A stretch of DNA of 64,000 nt from Bacillus sp. AFS006103 (GCA_002559145.1 NTXX01000011.1:523707-587706), one strand, 5' to 3'. Positions 1 through 9,388 are shown, counted from the stretch's first letter. A program made the numbers and translations. The notes: generated by a model not told the origin, from the letters alone.

Positions 1-401
1 TAACAGTTTGCGATTGGCGGGAAGCGTTTTGTCAGAAGAAATACTTTCCAAATGCATCGGAGCTCCTGTTAGGATTTCCTAAAAATCTGTTGAAACAAAT
101 TTCCTTTTCACCTTTTGATTATGTTGTCATAATGACGCATCATTTTGAAAGGGATCAAGAAATATTAAAGTGGGTTCGTAAGGAAAATATAAGGTACTTA
201 GGCGTACTAGGACCGCGTGAAAGAACTAAAAGGCTGCTTAAACGTGATAATGTCCCAGACTGGATTTACTCACCGGTAGGCCGGAATATTGGAGCAAAAG
301 GTCCAGAGGAAATTGCCGTTAGTATTGTCGCCCAATTAGTTGAGGTGTGGAGAACGCCAGTCCATGAAAGAGTTCAACTCCTTTGGACAATTCCAGATTG
401 A
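1..401 (+). CDS. XdhC/CoxI-family molybdenum hydroxylase maturation protein, C-terminal part (5' end outside window)
   Basis: The reading frame is open from base 3 to the stop at 401, so the gene starts upstream of the window and only about 132 C-terminal residues are visible. The visible part is the Rossmann-like XdhC C-terminal domain: a TVCDWRE beginning (the 'D-W-R' at the end of a beta strand is typical), then FDYVVIMTHHFERD, YLGVLGPRERT and the closing GRNIGAKGPEEIAVSIVAQLVEV. Family members help insert the sulfurated molybdenum cofactor into xanthine dehydrogenase-type enzymes. An internal TTG at 90 could be mistaken for a start, but the DWR motif lies before it. It sits 85 nt before the molybdopterin subunit gene, on the same strand, which fits a maturation role for that enzyme. 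Confidence 0.85.
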   Translation, partial: TVCDWREAFCQKKYFPNASELLLGFPKNLLKQISFSPFDYVVIMTHHFERDQEILKWVRKENIRYLGVLGPRERTKRLLKRDNVPDWIYSPVGRNIGAKGPEEIAVSIVAQLVEVWRTPVHERVQLLWTIPD

Positions 402-486
402 GTGGAACTAGTGGTATGAACTGAGTAAAACTGGATTTACCAAGTAACATCTAGAAAATCCGAATAAATTGAGGGGAGGGATGAGC

Positions 487-2805
487 TTGGAAGTGATCGG
501 GAAAAGTGTCATTCGGAAAGAGGCGCTAGATAAAGTAACAGGAAGGGCGAAATATACCCATGACTATCATTCGATTCCGATGCTGTCTGGCAAAAAGGTC
601 ATTAGTCCTTTTGGCCATGCGAAAATTGTGAACATAGACACAACGGAGGCTTCAAAGGTACCTGGAGTACGGGCAATACTCGCCGGGATACAGTATCCAT
701 TGACAGGGGAATCAATACGGGACCGCCCCCCAATCGCCTTTGACAAGGTTCGTTACCACGGGGAAACGGTTGCTCTTGTAGTGGCTGATTCACCTAATCA
801 AGCTAAAAGGGCTGCAGACCTTATTAAGGTCCAATATGAATTATTGCCGGTCGTTAATTCACCATCTCAAGCATTCGAAAAAGGGGCCCCGTTAGTACAT
901 GAACGCTTGAGCGAATATAAAAAGGAATTTGATTCTCACCCGGTGCCTGACACCAATATTGCAACTCATATTAAAATCCGTAAGGGGAAGATGGATAAGG
1001 GGTGGTCGGAAAGTACGTCAGTGGTGGAAGCGAGCTATTCCTTTTCACCCTCGGATCATGTGGCCATGGAAACAAGATGTTCGACTGCGGAGATTTTGCC
1101 CGAGGGGAATATCATCATTACCACCTCTTCTCAAGCTCCGTACATGGTTAAGAGGCTCATCGCTGACTATTTTGGTGAGGACATGGGGAAAATTATTGTC
1201 CATACCCCACTTGTAGGCGGAGCCTATGGCGGGAAAGCTGCTGTTCAGCTTGAGATTCTTGCTTATCTAGCATCGAAGGCAGTTGGCGGAAAACCGGTAG
1301 AAATTTTGAACACTAGAGAGGAAGATATCCTAACATCGCCCTGTCATATCGGTTTAGATGCAAAAATAAAACTTGGAGCAGACAGCAGCGGGAAAATTAA
1401 GGCGGCTGAAATTCGCTTTTTGTGGGATGGCGGGGCCTATTCCGATAAGGCAATTGATCTAACAAGGGCAGGTGCAGTCGATTGCACAGGACCGTATCAT
1501 ATTGAAAATGTCTGGTGTGACTCGTATTGCATGTATACAAACCATCCCTATGCAGCACCATTCAGAGGCTTTAGTCATTCCGAACTTTCCTTTGCCATAG
1601 AGCGAACCTTGGATCTGCTTGCGCAGAAATTAAAGCTCGACCCATTGAAGCTGCGCTATTTAAATGCGATTAAACCAGGAAACACGACCCCAACTAGGGT
1701 CCGGTTAAATAAAAGCAATGTTGGAAATCTGCAAAAATGTATCGAGAGAGTAAGAGATTTAATGAAGTGGGACCAAGGACCCGTCGAAGAAATAAATGAA
1801 CGGATTAGCAAGGTAAAAGGAATAGCATGCAGCTGGAAAACATCGACGATTGATCCAAATGCACCCTCAGGGGTCATTTTAACGTTTAATCGTGACGGAA
1901 GTATAAATTTGCTATCAGGCGTAATCGAAATTGGAACGGGGACGAAGACAGTCCTTGCCCAAATTCTTGCAGAACGGCTGAAGATGGATGTGGATAAAAT
2001 TTATGTCCGGATGGAAATAGATACGCAAACAACTCCTGAGCATTGGAAGACAGTTGCGAGCAGAGGAACTTTTATGGGGGGAAGAGCGCTTCTCGAAGCT
2101 GCAGAGGATGTCATAAGGCAGTTAAAGGATATCGCTGCTACGGTTTTAAGAGCACCAAGAGAGGACCTTGAAGTAGCAAATAGCCGAGTCTTTTTACGAG
2201 ATGACCCTAAAATAGGACTTCCATTTAAAGATATATGCTATGGGTATCAGTATCCAAATGGGAATTCCATTGGCGGGCAAATCATTGGCAAGGGTAATTA
2301 TATCTTACGTCATCTTACCCATTTAGACCCAGAGACTGGGGCTGGCAAGCCCGGACCTGAATGGACGGTAGCTGCCTACGGGGTGGAAATTGAATTTGAT
2401 AAAAGGGATTTTACCTATCGACTTCTGAAGGCGTGTACTGTTGTTGACATTGGCCGAGTTCTAAACGAAAAAGCTGCCTTGGGTCAGGTGATGGGTGCCA
2501 TGAGCATGGGTTTAGCCTTTGCGGGGCGGGAAACATTTTATTTTGATGAACAGGGCAGGGTTATGAACCCCCAACTTCGAACCTATCGGCCACTTCGCTA
2601 TGGAGAGAATCCAGAATACTTAGTCGACTTTGTTGAAACACCTCAAATCGATGGTCCATATGGGGCGCGCGGCGTTGGTGAGCACGGCCTAATGGGCATG
2701 CCTGCAGCACTCGGAAATGCATTATCAACAGCAGCTGGAGTTTCACTGCACCATTTGCCGCTGATCCCAGAGCTGATATGGAAAGCAAAGGAGGCACAAA
2801 AATAA
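487..2805 (+). CDS. Xanthine dehydrogenase-family protein, molybdopterin-binding large subunit
   Basis: A 772-residue large subunit of the molybdenum hydroxylase family, normal length. The N-terminal a/b hammerhead domain (IGKSVIRKEALDKVTGRAKYTHDY) is followed by the cofactor domains with VGGAYGGKA, AAPFRGFSHSE and a C-terminal RGVGEHGLMGMPAAL, whose Glu is the conserved catalytic base. The CO dehydrogenase signature AYxCSxR is absent, so this is a hydroxylase of an aromatic heterocycle or aldehyde rather than a CO dehydrogenase; the substrate cannot be read from sequence. Start: GGAGG at 475-479 lies 7 nt before the TTG at 487 but only 1 nt before the ATG at 481, so TTG 487 is preferred. The stop overlaps the next start (TAATG). 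Confidence 0.9.
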   Translation: MEVIGKSVIRKEALDKVTGRAKYTHDYHSIPMLSGKKVISPFGHAKIVNIDTTEASKVPGVRAILAGIQYPLTGESIRDRPPIAFDKVRYHGETVALVVADSPNQAKRAADLIKVQYELLPVVNSPSQAFEKGAPLVHERLSEYKKEFDSHPVPDTNIATHIKIRKGKMDKGWSESTSVVEASYSFSPSDHVAMETRCSTAEILPEGNIIITTSSQAPYMVKRLIADYFGEDMGKIIVHTPLVGGAYGGKAAVQLEILAYLASKAVGGKPVEILNTREEDILTSPCHIGLDAKIKLGADSSGKIKAAEIRFLWDGGAYSDKAIDLTRAGAVDCTGPYHIENVWCDSYCMYTNHPYAAPFRGFSHSELSFAIERTLDLLAQKLKLDPLKLRYLNAIKPGNTTPTRVRLNKSNVGNLQKCIERVRDLMKWDQGPVEEINERISKVKGIACSWKTSTIDPNAPSGVILTFNRDGSINLLSGVIEIGTGTKTVLAQILAERLKMDVDKIYVRMEIDTQTTPEHWKTVASRGTFMGGRALLEAAEDVIRQLKDIAATVLRAPREDLEVANSRVFLRDDPKIGLPFKDICYGYQYPNGNSIGGQIIGKGNYILRHLTHLDPETGAGKPGPEWTVAAYGVEIEFDKRDFTYRLLKACTVVDIGRVLNEKAALGQVMGAMSMGLAFAGRETFYFDEQGRVMNPQLRTYRPLRYGENPEYLVDFVETPQIDGPYGARGVGEHGLMGMPAALGNALSTAAGVSLHHLPLIPELIWKAKEAQK

Positions 2806-3638
2806 TGCTTCCTTTTGATTTTGATTATTACAAGCCGACCTCGTTGAAAGAAGCTGTCGATTTATATCAGTATTTAGATCAGCACGGCAAGCAGCCAATG
2901 TTCTTTTCGGGTGGAACCGAATTAATTACACTCGGAAGAATTGATTTAGCTTATACCGAGGCAGTTATTGATATAAAGGGTATTCCCGAATGCAATGTTA
3001 TGCAGGTAAGTGCCGATCATTTGCTGCTTGGCAGTACTTTAACGCTTACAAAAATTGAAGAATCAAATCTTTTTCCGTTGTTAACGAAAACAGCAAGTGA
3101 AGTTGCCGATCATACGGCACGAGGGAAGATTACCTTAGGAGGCAATATCTGCGCTCAGATATTTTACCGAGAAGCTGTCCTGCCATTTTTACTTGCTGAT
3201 AGCCAAGTATTAATTGTTGGTCCGGATGGAAAAAAGATGGTACCTATCCATGAGCTATTTCTTGAAAAGCTTCAACTAAAAAAAGGTGAATTTCTCATTC
3301 AATTAGCAACAGAAACTCGGTTTATCTCAGCACCATTTTATAGCTTTAAGCGGCGCCAGCAGTGGGACACAGGCTATCCGTTAATTACTGTCGCAGCTTT
3401 GAAAATCGGTCAGGAACTCCGTGTTGCCATCAGTGGCCTATGCCCCTTTCCATTTCGTTCAAAAGAGCTGGAAGCTTCATTAAATAAACGAGATCTGCCT
3501 GTTAGTTCAAGGATTGATGAGGGGCTTTCCAAGCTACCGAAACCTATTTTAGATGATGTCGAAGGGTCAGCAAACTATCGGCTTTTTGTTTTGAGGAATC
3601 TATTATCAGATGTGTTCACAGTGTTGGATCGAATTTGA
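2805..3638 (+). CDS. Xanthine dehydrogenase-family FAD-binding subunit
   Basis: A 277-residue medium subunit (CoxM/XdhB type) that carries electrons from the iron-sulfur subunit to FAD. Two FAD-binding signatures are visible: FFSGGTELITL near the N-terminus and KITLGGNICAQI about 110 residues in. A C-terminal CO dehydrogenase flavoprotein-like domain follows. The ATG at 2805 overlaps the stop of the large subunit gene and has AAAGGAGG 10 nt upstream; an in-frame ATG at 2778 is too early and lacks a site. Translational coupling with the large subunit is likely. A third subunit gene follows after 37 nt. Confidence 0.9.
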   Translation: MLPFDFDYYKPTSLKEAVDLYQYLDQHGKQPMFFSGGTELITLGRIDLAYTEAVIDIKGIPECNVMQVSADHLLLGSTLTLTKIEESNLFPLLTKTASEVADHTARGKITLGGNICAQIFYREAVLPFLLADSQVLIVGPDGKKMVPIHELFLEKLQLKKGEFLIQLATETRFISAPFYSFKRRQQWDTGYPLITVAALKIGQELRVAISGLCPFPFRSKELEASLNKRDLPVSSRIDEGLSKLPKPILDDVEGSANYRLFVLRNLLSDVFTVLDRI

Positions 3639-3675
3639 CGCTAGTTTTAAAAGTGACTTAAAGGAGTGGAGTACT

Positions 3676-4131
3676 TTGAAATCCCACACCATAACGTTGT
3701 CAATCAATGGAGAAAATCGGAGTGTAATGGTTAGGTCTGCTGATACGCTTTTATATGTACTCCGTGGCAAACTTGGTTTGACCGGTGCAAAACCGGGGTG
3801 TTTAAACGGAGACTGCGGCGCATGTACCGTTAATGTAGAAGGATGGCCGATGAAATCATGTCTCATGCTAGCCGTTGAAGCTGTTGGAAAAAAAGTAACA
3901 ACTATTGAGGGACTGGAGAATACCCCTATCCAAAAGGCTTTTGTGGAAAATTTTGCATTTCAATGCGGCTACTGTACCCCCGGCTTCATTATGAACTGCC
4001 ATTCGTTAATTCTAAAGCATCCCGATGCTGATGATCATATGATTAAAGAATGGCTCGAATCGAATATCTGCCGCTGTACCGGCTATGCAGAAATTGAAAG
4101 TGCATTGAAGTCAGTGCTCAGGAAAAAATGA
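3676..4131 (+). CDS. Xanthine dehydrogenase-family (2Fe-2S)-binding small subunit
   Basis: A 151-residue small subunit with two [2Fe-2S] domains. The plant-type ferredoxin cluster is formed by GCLNGDCGACTV and a later Cys; the C-terminal four-helix domain carries QCGYCTPGFIM and NICRCTGY. Both motifs are complete, so the electron path to the molybdenum site looks intact. The TTG at 3676 is chosen because AAAGGAG lies 9-10 nt upstream and because the resulting N-terminus (MKSHTITLSINGENR) is typical; the frame is open back to 3610 but without a good site. Gene order XdhC-like, large, FAD, Fe-S differs from the B. subtilis puc operon. Confidence 0.92.
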   Translation: MKSHTITLSINGENRSVMVRSADTLLYVLRGKLGLTGAKPGCLNGDCGACTVNVEGWPMKSCLMLAVEAVGKKVTTIEGLENTPIQKAFVENFAFQCGYCTPGFIMNCHSLILKHPDADDHMIKEWLESNICRCTGYAEIESALKSVLRKK

Positions 4132-4171
4132 CAAATAAAAAGGATGCCCTACATAGGCACCCGCATCATAA

Positions 4172-6238
4172 TTATCTTTTTTTCATCTCAAAATAGGTGT
4201 CCAGAACACGGCGGCCAATTTTCAGGTTTGCACGGTTGTCCTTTTTTCCTTGATATGCCCATGGAACAATCACGGCCATGGCGATTTCAGGATTCGTACT
4301 AGGTGCATAGCTTACCAAGCTCAGGTTCATTACGGGAGGGGGCTCCTTACCAAAACGATGCCGCTCAGGTCCATCATAAAAAGCTTCGGCAGTCCCTGTT
4401 TTCCCGGCAGGAGAGTAGCGTGCATTTCTAAAGTATTTATAAGCTGTCCCGCCACGTTCCTGCATGACCTTTTTAAAACCCACTTGGACCCGGTACATCC
4501 AATCTGGATTCACATCAATTGAATTAAGGACGGTTGGAGAGATTTCTTGTACAATCGGCCCTAGTTCATCTTTTCCTTCCTTGGGTTCTAGCATTTGTTT
4601 TACCACATGTGGCTGCATCCGATATCCGCCATTCGCAATTGTTGAAACATATTGTGCCAATTGCATGGCGGAATAGGTATCATATTGGCCAATCACGAGG
4701 TCAAGTAAATACCCCGGCAGATGGCTGGTACCTTTAAATCCGGACTGCTCATTCGGTAAATCAATTCCAGTTCTTGTTCCAAGGCCAAACGAAGCAAAAG
4801 AGTTTCTAATCGTGTCAAAAGCCCTCGAGCTAAAGTTTAACGGTTTATCATATTCATAATGCCCTTTTCCAATTCTAATAGCGGTATGGAACATATAAAC
4901 GTTGGAAGATAATTTTAAGGCATTAATTTCATTTAATTTCCCTAAGTAAGCATAGGATTTTTTTAAAGGTGTGGCTTGAATTTTTAAACCTGCATCATCA
5001 AAAACAGTCCCCGGGGCAATTGCTCCTGTTTTATAACCGGTCAAAATCGTGGCACCCTTTACAGTCGAACCAACGTTATACGTGGTGGTAAAAGTCCCTA
5101 AGGCATCATCTTCCATTTCGACTCTGCCAGTTTGTTTGTTTCTAACTATTTTTTTTCCAGACATAGCTAAGACTTCGCCTGTTTTCGGGTTCATTAAGAC
5201 TACATAGGCTCGGTCGGTTAAAAACGTCCCGGGATATCTTTTAGCAGCCCAAAGTTCTTCCTCAATAATCCGATCAACCTTCATTTGTAGATCCATATCA
5301 ATGCTTAAGACAAGATCTTTCCCTTTTTTACCTTTTGATACGGGATGATTTTCAATGACATTCCCTGTTTTATCGGTTACATTTTTTACTTTTGATTTAT
5401 AGCCATGAAGAACATCTTCATACTGCCATTCAAGCTGGCTTTTGCCGACACGGTCATTCCGGTTGTAATCTCTTGCCAGGAAATATTCCAATTGATCAGC
5501 TGGCAGTCCATCATCTGATTTGGTTACTTTACCTAACACAGATTTTAAGGTTCCGTCAAAAGAATAGGAACGCTCCCAGTCAGTTGTAGTATCTACACCC
5601 GGAAGGGATTGAAGATTTTCGTTCACAACGGCTAATTCCTTCGAGGTCACACCTTCATTTTTTATAACTTGGGTGGTAAATTTGTACCCGTTATTGAACT
5701 CTTTAAAAAGTGCTAGAGCCTCAAGCTTATCCTTATTTATTTCCTTTAATTCATCAGCTGCTATGCGTCCTAATTTTAATTTATATATATCCATGTCAGT
5801 TAATTTTTTTGCATAATATAATTCCATTTCATTCTTCGTGATTTTGGCATTTGCACGGTCAGGATTATTTATTAACCAGAAATCGAGTCTATCTCTTGCG
5901 GTTACCTTGTCTGTTTTTTTATGGATTAGTTTTGCTAATTTTTCTGCAGTTTCAAGCATAACTTGTTGGCTAAATCCCTCGTTCGTGTAAGTGATGGCAT
6001 TTTTTGGCACATTATCGACAATAATCCGATAATCACGGTCAAGTATTTTTCCCCTTGGAACAGGATTACTGACCGTTATATCTTCTTTTCTTTCTAAATC
6101 CCTTTTAAAATTTTCACCATAGACGATTTGAACAAAGCCAAGTCGCAGTATTAAAACTGAAAAAAGTAAAAAAACACTAAAAAAAAGGATATTTAGCCGA
6201 AAGGGAAAGTGTGATTTCTTCTTTTTATGTTGATCCAA
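4172..6238 (-). CDS. Class B penicillin-binding protein (transpeptidase, PbpA/PbpH-like)
   Basis: A 688-residue bitopic membrane protein with a short cytoplasmic lysine-rich tail, one membrane segment at about residues 14-34, a PBP dimer domain (PRGKILDRDYRIIVDN) and a transpeptidase domain. The three active-site motifs are present: STVK near residue 393, SSN near 444 and KTG near 613. Length and motif spacing resemble B. subtilis PBP2A (pbpA) and PbpH, which act in side-wall elongation. It starts at a TTG with a GAAGG site close upstream. It is convergent with the molybdenum hydroxylase operon and divergent from ypwA. Which of the two B. subtilis paralogues it matches was not resolved. Confidence 0.88.
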   Translation of the reverse strand: MDQHKKKKSHFPFRLNILFFSVFLLFSVLILRLGFVQIVYGENFKRDLERKEDITVSNPVPRGKILDRDYRIIVDNVPKNAITYTNEGFSQQVMLETAEKLAKLIHKKTDKVTARDRLDFWLINNPDRANAKITKNEMELYYAKKLTDMDIYKLKLGRIAADELKEINKDKLEALALFKEFNNGYKFTTQVIKNEGVTSKELAVVNENLQSLPGVDTTTDWERSYSFDGTLKSVLGKVTKSDDGLPADQLEYFLARDYNRNDRVGKSQLEWQYEDVLHGYKSKVKNVTDKTGNVIENHPVSKGKKGKDLVLSIDMDLQMKVDRIIEEELWAAKRYPGTFLTDRAYVVLMNPKTGEVLAMSGKKIVRNKQTGRVEMEDDALGTFTTTYNVGSTVKGATILTGYKTGAIAPGTVFDDAGLKIQATPLKKSYAYLGKLNEINALKLSSNVYMFHTAIRIGKGHYEYDKPLNFSSRAFDTIRNSFASFGLGTRTGIDLPNEQSGFKGTSHLPGYLLDLVIGQYDTYSAMQLAQYVSTIANGGYRMQPHVVKQMLEPKEGKDELGPIVQEISPTVLNSIDVNPDWMYRVQVGFKKVMQERGGTAYKYFRNARYSPAGKTGTAEAFYDGPERHRFGKEPPPVMNLSLVSYAPSTNPEIAMAVIVPWAYQGKKDNRANLKIGRRVLDTYFEMKKR

Positions 6239-6505
6239 ATTGCCTTCACATCCTTATACACGTCCAAAATGTTTACATATAATAGCTTGCCCGGTAGTAA
6301 ATTGTGGTATTAAAAAAGTTCTTCTTTATTGAAAAAAAGTATATTAATCGACAGCATCTTTGATTCTGTAAACTTTTTGTCTATAAAAAAATTTCTAGAT
6401 TTTTCCCATAGTGGAAATTTTAATTTATAATCAAAAGGGATGTGATTGATTCTTGAAAACATCTTTATAAACAGAAAAAGAGATTGATTAGGAGGCCTGT
6501 ATTCA

Positions 6506-8038
6506 ATGGAACAGAAAGTGATCGATCCAATTGTTCAAAAGGCATTAATCCAATTTAAGGCCTTGGATGAAAAAATTACTCATTTTTCAAGCATCATAGG
6601 TTTGGCTGATTGGGATCAAAAGGTGATGGCACCGAAAAAAGGCAGAAGTATCTTTGCCAAGGCAACCGGGACACTGCGGACGGAAATTTTTAAGCTCTCT
6701 GTCTCGCAGGAAATGGGCGACCTGCTTGCTGAATTAACGCTTCCGGAAAACTTTGAATTATTAGATGCAGTAACAAAAGCAAAAGTTAGAGAATATAGCG
6801 CCTACTATCAAAAATCGAAGAGCATCCCTGCAGACCTTTTTCAGGAATATAGTATTCTAACGGCTCAGGCAAATGATGCCTGGGAGGAGGCAAGGGAAAA
6901 TAATGATTTTGCCAGCTTCCTTCCTTATTTAGAAAAAATTGTGGACTACAAACGAAAATTTGCTGAAATTTATGGATATGTTGACCACCCATACGATGCA
7001 CTATTGGATGAATTTGAACCTGGATTAACTGTTAAGAGACTGGACCCGCTCTTTGCTAAGTTAAGAGACTCTAGTGTGAAACTATTAGTGCGCATTCAAA
7101 AACATGGAACAAAGGCACAGGCTGAAATTTTTGAACAATCATTTGCAATTGAACAACAAAAGGAATGTAATCGCTTTATTTTGCCTATTATTGGTTTTGA
7201 TCTCGAGGCTGGTAGATTGGATGAAACCGTTCATCCCTTCGCCCAAACTGTTAATACTGGAGATGTTAGGTTAACCACTCGTTATTTAGAAAGAAACGTA
7301 AGGTCCGCATTATTCGGAACCATTCATGAAGCGGGTCATGGAATCTATGAACAGCATATCAACCCTGAATTTGAGGAATCTGTCCTCCAAAGCGGAGCAT
7401 CTTTCGGAATCCATGAATCACAATCGAGGTTTTTGGAAAATATGGTCGGCCGCAGTAAAGAATTCTGGAAATTTTTCTATCCTAAACTGCAGGAGTATTT
7501 TCCAAAGCAGCTTGAATCTTTTTCAGTGGATGAATTTTATCGTGCCGTTAATACGGTTCAACCATCCTTTATTCGTGTAGAAGCGGATGAATTAACCTAT
7601 AATCTGCATATCATGCTTCGTTATGAAATCGAAAAGGCATTAGTAAGCGGTGAGATCGAAGCTAAGGACCTGCCAACTGTCTGGAACCAGAAAATGCAGG
7701 ATTATCTTGGAGTAACCCCGAGTACTGATTCAGAAGGCGTCCTTCAAGATGTCCATTGGTCATTCGGCGGGATTGGATATTTCCCTTCGTACGCATTAGG
7801 GAATCTCTATGCAGCTCAAATACTGCGTACGATTCAAAAAGACATCCCTGACTTTTACAGCCATATCGAAAATGGTCGGTTTGATCTGATTCAAGAATGG
7901 CTAAAGGAAAATATTCATCAGTACGGTAAGCTTTACACACCCAATGAGTTAATCGTAAAGGTCACCGGTGAGGAATTAAACGCGGAATACCTTGTTGAAT
8001 ACCTTGAGAAAAAGTACACTGAGGTATATGGATTATAA
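6506..8038 (+). CDS. ypwA: M32-family metallocarboxypeptidase
   Basis: A 510-residue cytosolic zinc carboxypeptidase of peptidase family M32. The zinc motif HEAGH stands at about residue 275 in TIHEAGHGIYEQ, followed by the family-typical GIHESQSRFLEN and later NTVQPSFIRVEADE and GIGYFPSYALGN segments. It removes C-terminal residues from peptides. Length matches B. subtilis YpwA and Thermus carboxypeptidase. An AGGAGG site lies 9 nt upstream of the ATG. It is a single gene, divergent from the PBP gene, with 267 nt of AT-rich spacer between them that probably holds both promoters. Confidence 0.93.
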   Translation: MEQKVIDPIVQKALIQFKALDEKITHFSSIIGLADWDQKVMAPKKGRSIFAKATGTLRTEIFKLSVSQEMGDLLAELTLPENFELLDAVTKAKVREYSAYYQKSKSIPADLFQEYSILTAQANDAWEEARENNDFASFLPYLEKIVDYKRKFAEIYGYVDHPYDALLDEFEPGLTVKRLDPLFAKLRDSSVKLLVRIQKHGTKAQAEIFEQSFAIEQQKECNRFILPIIGFDLEAGRLDETVHPFAQTVNTGDVRLTTRYLERNVRSALFGTIHEAGHGIYEQHINPEFEESVLQSGASFGIHESQSRFLENMVGRSKEFWKFFYPKLQEYFPKQLESFSVDEFYRAVNTVQPSFIRVEADELTYNLHIMLRYEIEKALVSGEIEAKDLPTVWNQKMQDYLGVTPSTDSEGVLQDVHWSFGGIGYFPSYALGNLYAAQILRTIQKDIPDFYSHIENGRFDLIQEWLKENIHQYGKLYTPNELIVKVTGEELNAEYLVEYLEKKYTEVYGL

Positions 8039-8077
8039 TCTACAATAGGTTAACATTAGTAAACATTTATTCTCACA

Positions 8078-8106
8078 TTGACATTTGACCATGATTATAA
8101 TATATT
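8078..8106 (+). promoter_or_regulatory. Sigma-A-type promoter of the manganese riboswitch/terC transcript
   Basis: TTGACA at 8078-8083 and TATATT at 8101-8106 are separated by exactly 17 nt. Transcription would begin about 8113, just before the riboswitch aptamer. Confidence 0.7.
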
Positions 8107-8123
8107 AATAGTAATTAAATATT

Positions 8124-8216
8124 TCCTTTTAAAGGGGAGTAGCTGCTACAATAAAGTCGTCATTCCGAGAATTCATTTCTCCGGCTTTATTGGCAACATT
8201 TACGTTGTTAGCAAGA
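8124..8216 (+). promoter_or_regulatory. yybP-ykoY (manganese) riboswitch
   Basis: The conserved AAAGGGGAGTAGC block at 8131-8143 and the closing TTGTTAGCAAGACC region at 8205-8218 match the aptamer found ahead of B. subtilis ykoY. Known members bind Mn2+ and switch on downstream exporter genes. The 3' side of the aptamer runs directly into the first of two terminator hairpins, so Mn2+ binding can plausibly act by antitermination. Confidence 0.88.
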
Positions 8217-8245
8217 CCTTTACTTTACTGTAAAGGTCTTTTTGT
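8213..8245 (+). terminator. Riboswitch-controlled intrinsic terminator (first hairpin)
   Basis: A 10-bp perfect stem, AGACCTTTAC/GTAAAGGTCT (8214-8223 and 8230-8239), is followed by a T run. Its 5' arm overlaps the end of the aptamer, as expected for a switchable terminator. Confidence 0.8.
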
Positions 8246-8252
8246 GTATTTT

Positions 8253-8288
8253 TAGGCCTTTACTGTAATCAGTAAAGGCCTATTTTTA
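8253..8288 (+). terminator. Second tandem intrinsic terminator before terC
   Basis: A perfect 13-bp stem (8253-8265 and 8270-8282) with a TAAT loop is followed by TTTTT. Its core CCTTTACTG/CAGTAAAGG repeats the core of the first hairpin 40 nt upstream. Confidence 0.75.
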
Positions 8289-8340
8289 TGGCGTAAGGGA
8301 GTATTTTTGAAAAAAACAAGTTTTAAAGGAGGAAATATTT

Positions 8341-9126
8341 ATGGACTTAGCTCTTTTACTGGAATACGGATGGGTGTTACTGATCTTGGTAGCGTTAGAA
8401 GGCCTATTGGCTGCAGACAACGCATTAGTACTGGCAATTATGGTAAAACAACTACCTGAGGAAAAACGTAAAAAGGCATTGTTTTATGGGTTAGCAGGAG
8501 CCTTTGTGTTCCGGTTTGCTTCTTTGTTTGTGATTTCATTTTTGGTTGATGTATGGCAGGTTCAAGCCATTGGTGCTCTTTATTTGCTGTTTATGGCCGG
8601 CAATCATATATTCCGAAAGGTGGTTAAAGGAAAGGCAGAAGAAAAAGAGGAGAGGGAAGGATCAAAGACTAGCAGCTTTTGGTTAACAGTTTTGAAAGTG
8701 GAAGTGGCTGATATTGCATTTGCCGTTGATTCAATACTTGCTGCTGTTGCAATGGCAGTAGCACTGCCAGAAACACCGCTTCCCAATATCGGTGGGCTAG
8801 ATGGCGGTAAATTCTTAGTTATTTTTGCTGGTGGGATTATTGGCCTTATAATTATGCGCTTTGCTGCCAATCAGTTTGTAAAGCTTTTAGAAAAACGACC
8901 AGGTCTAGAAATTGCGGCCTTTACGATTGTGGGTTGGGTTGGAGTTAAGCTCGCGGTTTACACGTTATCTCATCCGGCATTAGCTATTCTTAATGAGGAA
9001 TTTGCCCATTCAACGGGATGGAAAATAACTTTTTATGTTGTTTTGGTAGGTATTGCTGTAGCAGGCTGGTTTTTCTCCAAAGACAAAAGCGCCGAACCGA
9101 TGAGAGAAGAGACAAAAACCTTATAA
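8341..9126 (+). CDS. ykoY: TerC-family membrane protein, manganese exporter (YkoY/MeeY-like)
   Basis: A 261-residue integral membrane protein of the TerC family with about seven hydrophobic segments. The conserved metal-site motifs are visible: EGLLAADNALVLA near the N-terminus and EVADIAFAVDSILA in the middle, each with acidic residues inside membrane segments. YkoY (MeeY) exports Mn2+ and supports metalation of exported enzymes in B. subtilis. It has a GGAGG site 9 nt before the ATG. The Mn2+ riboswitch directly upstream agrees with this function. Confidence 0.92.
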   Translation: MDLALLLEYGWVLLILVALEGLLAADNALVLAIMVKQLPEEKRKKALFYGLAGAFVFRFASLFVISFLVDVWQVQAIGALYLLFMAGNHIFRKVVKGKAEEKEEREGSKTSSFWLTVLKVEVADIAFAVDSILAAVAMAVALPETPLPNIGGLDGGKFLVIFAGGIIGLIIMRFAANQFVKLLEKRPGLEIAAFTIVGWVGVKLAVYTLSHPALAILNEEFAHSTGWKITFYVVLVGIAVAGWFFSKDKSAEPMREETKTL

Positions 9127-9144
9127 TTATTTTTGCCTCAAATG

Positions 9145-9176
9145 AAAGGCAGACTTAAAAAATCTGCCTTTTTAAT
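9145..9176 (+). terminator. Intrinsic terminator after terC
   Basis: AAAGGCAGA (9145-9153) pairs with TCTGCCTTT (9163-9171), followed by more T residues. The next 200 nt before pssA are AT-rich and show no gene. Confidence 0.8.
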
Positions 9177-9388
9177 AAACATCCATTTAGGTTCGAACTT
9201 TTATGACATACTAGTTTAGGTACAGTGATATTAAAGTAGTAGTAGTGACACCCAGAGTATTCTATAATGAATGGTGAATGACATTGGACTGCAACGGCTA
9301 TCATGTTTTTTCCATATTACCAAGAAAAAAGCTATAATAAGGTAAAACACCGTGAAAAAAGGATTGCGTAATTATTTTATAGTATGGA

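Noticed and set aside
469..487. Earlier starts (TTG 469, ATG 481) for the molybdopterin subunit
   Set aside because: Both are before or within 1 nt of the GGAGG site; TTG 487 has the right spacing.
4135..4168. A terminator between the molybdenum operon and the PBP gene
   Set aside because: GGATGCC/GGCACCCGCATC pairs only with bulges and lacks a T run, so it is not reported as a feature.
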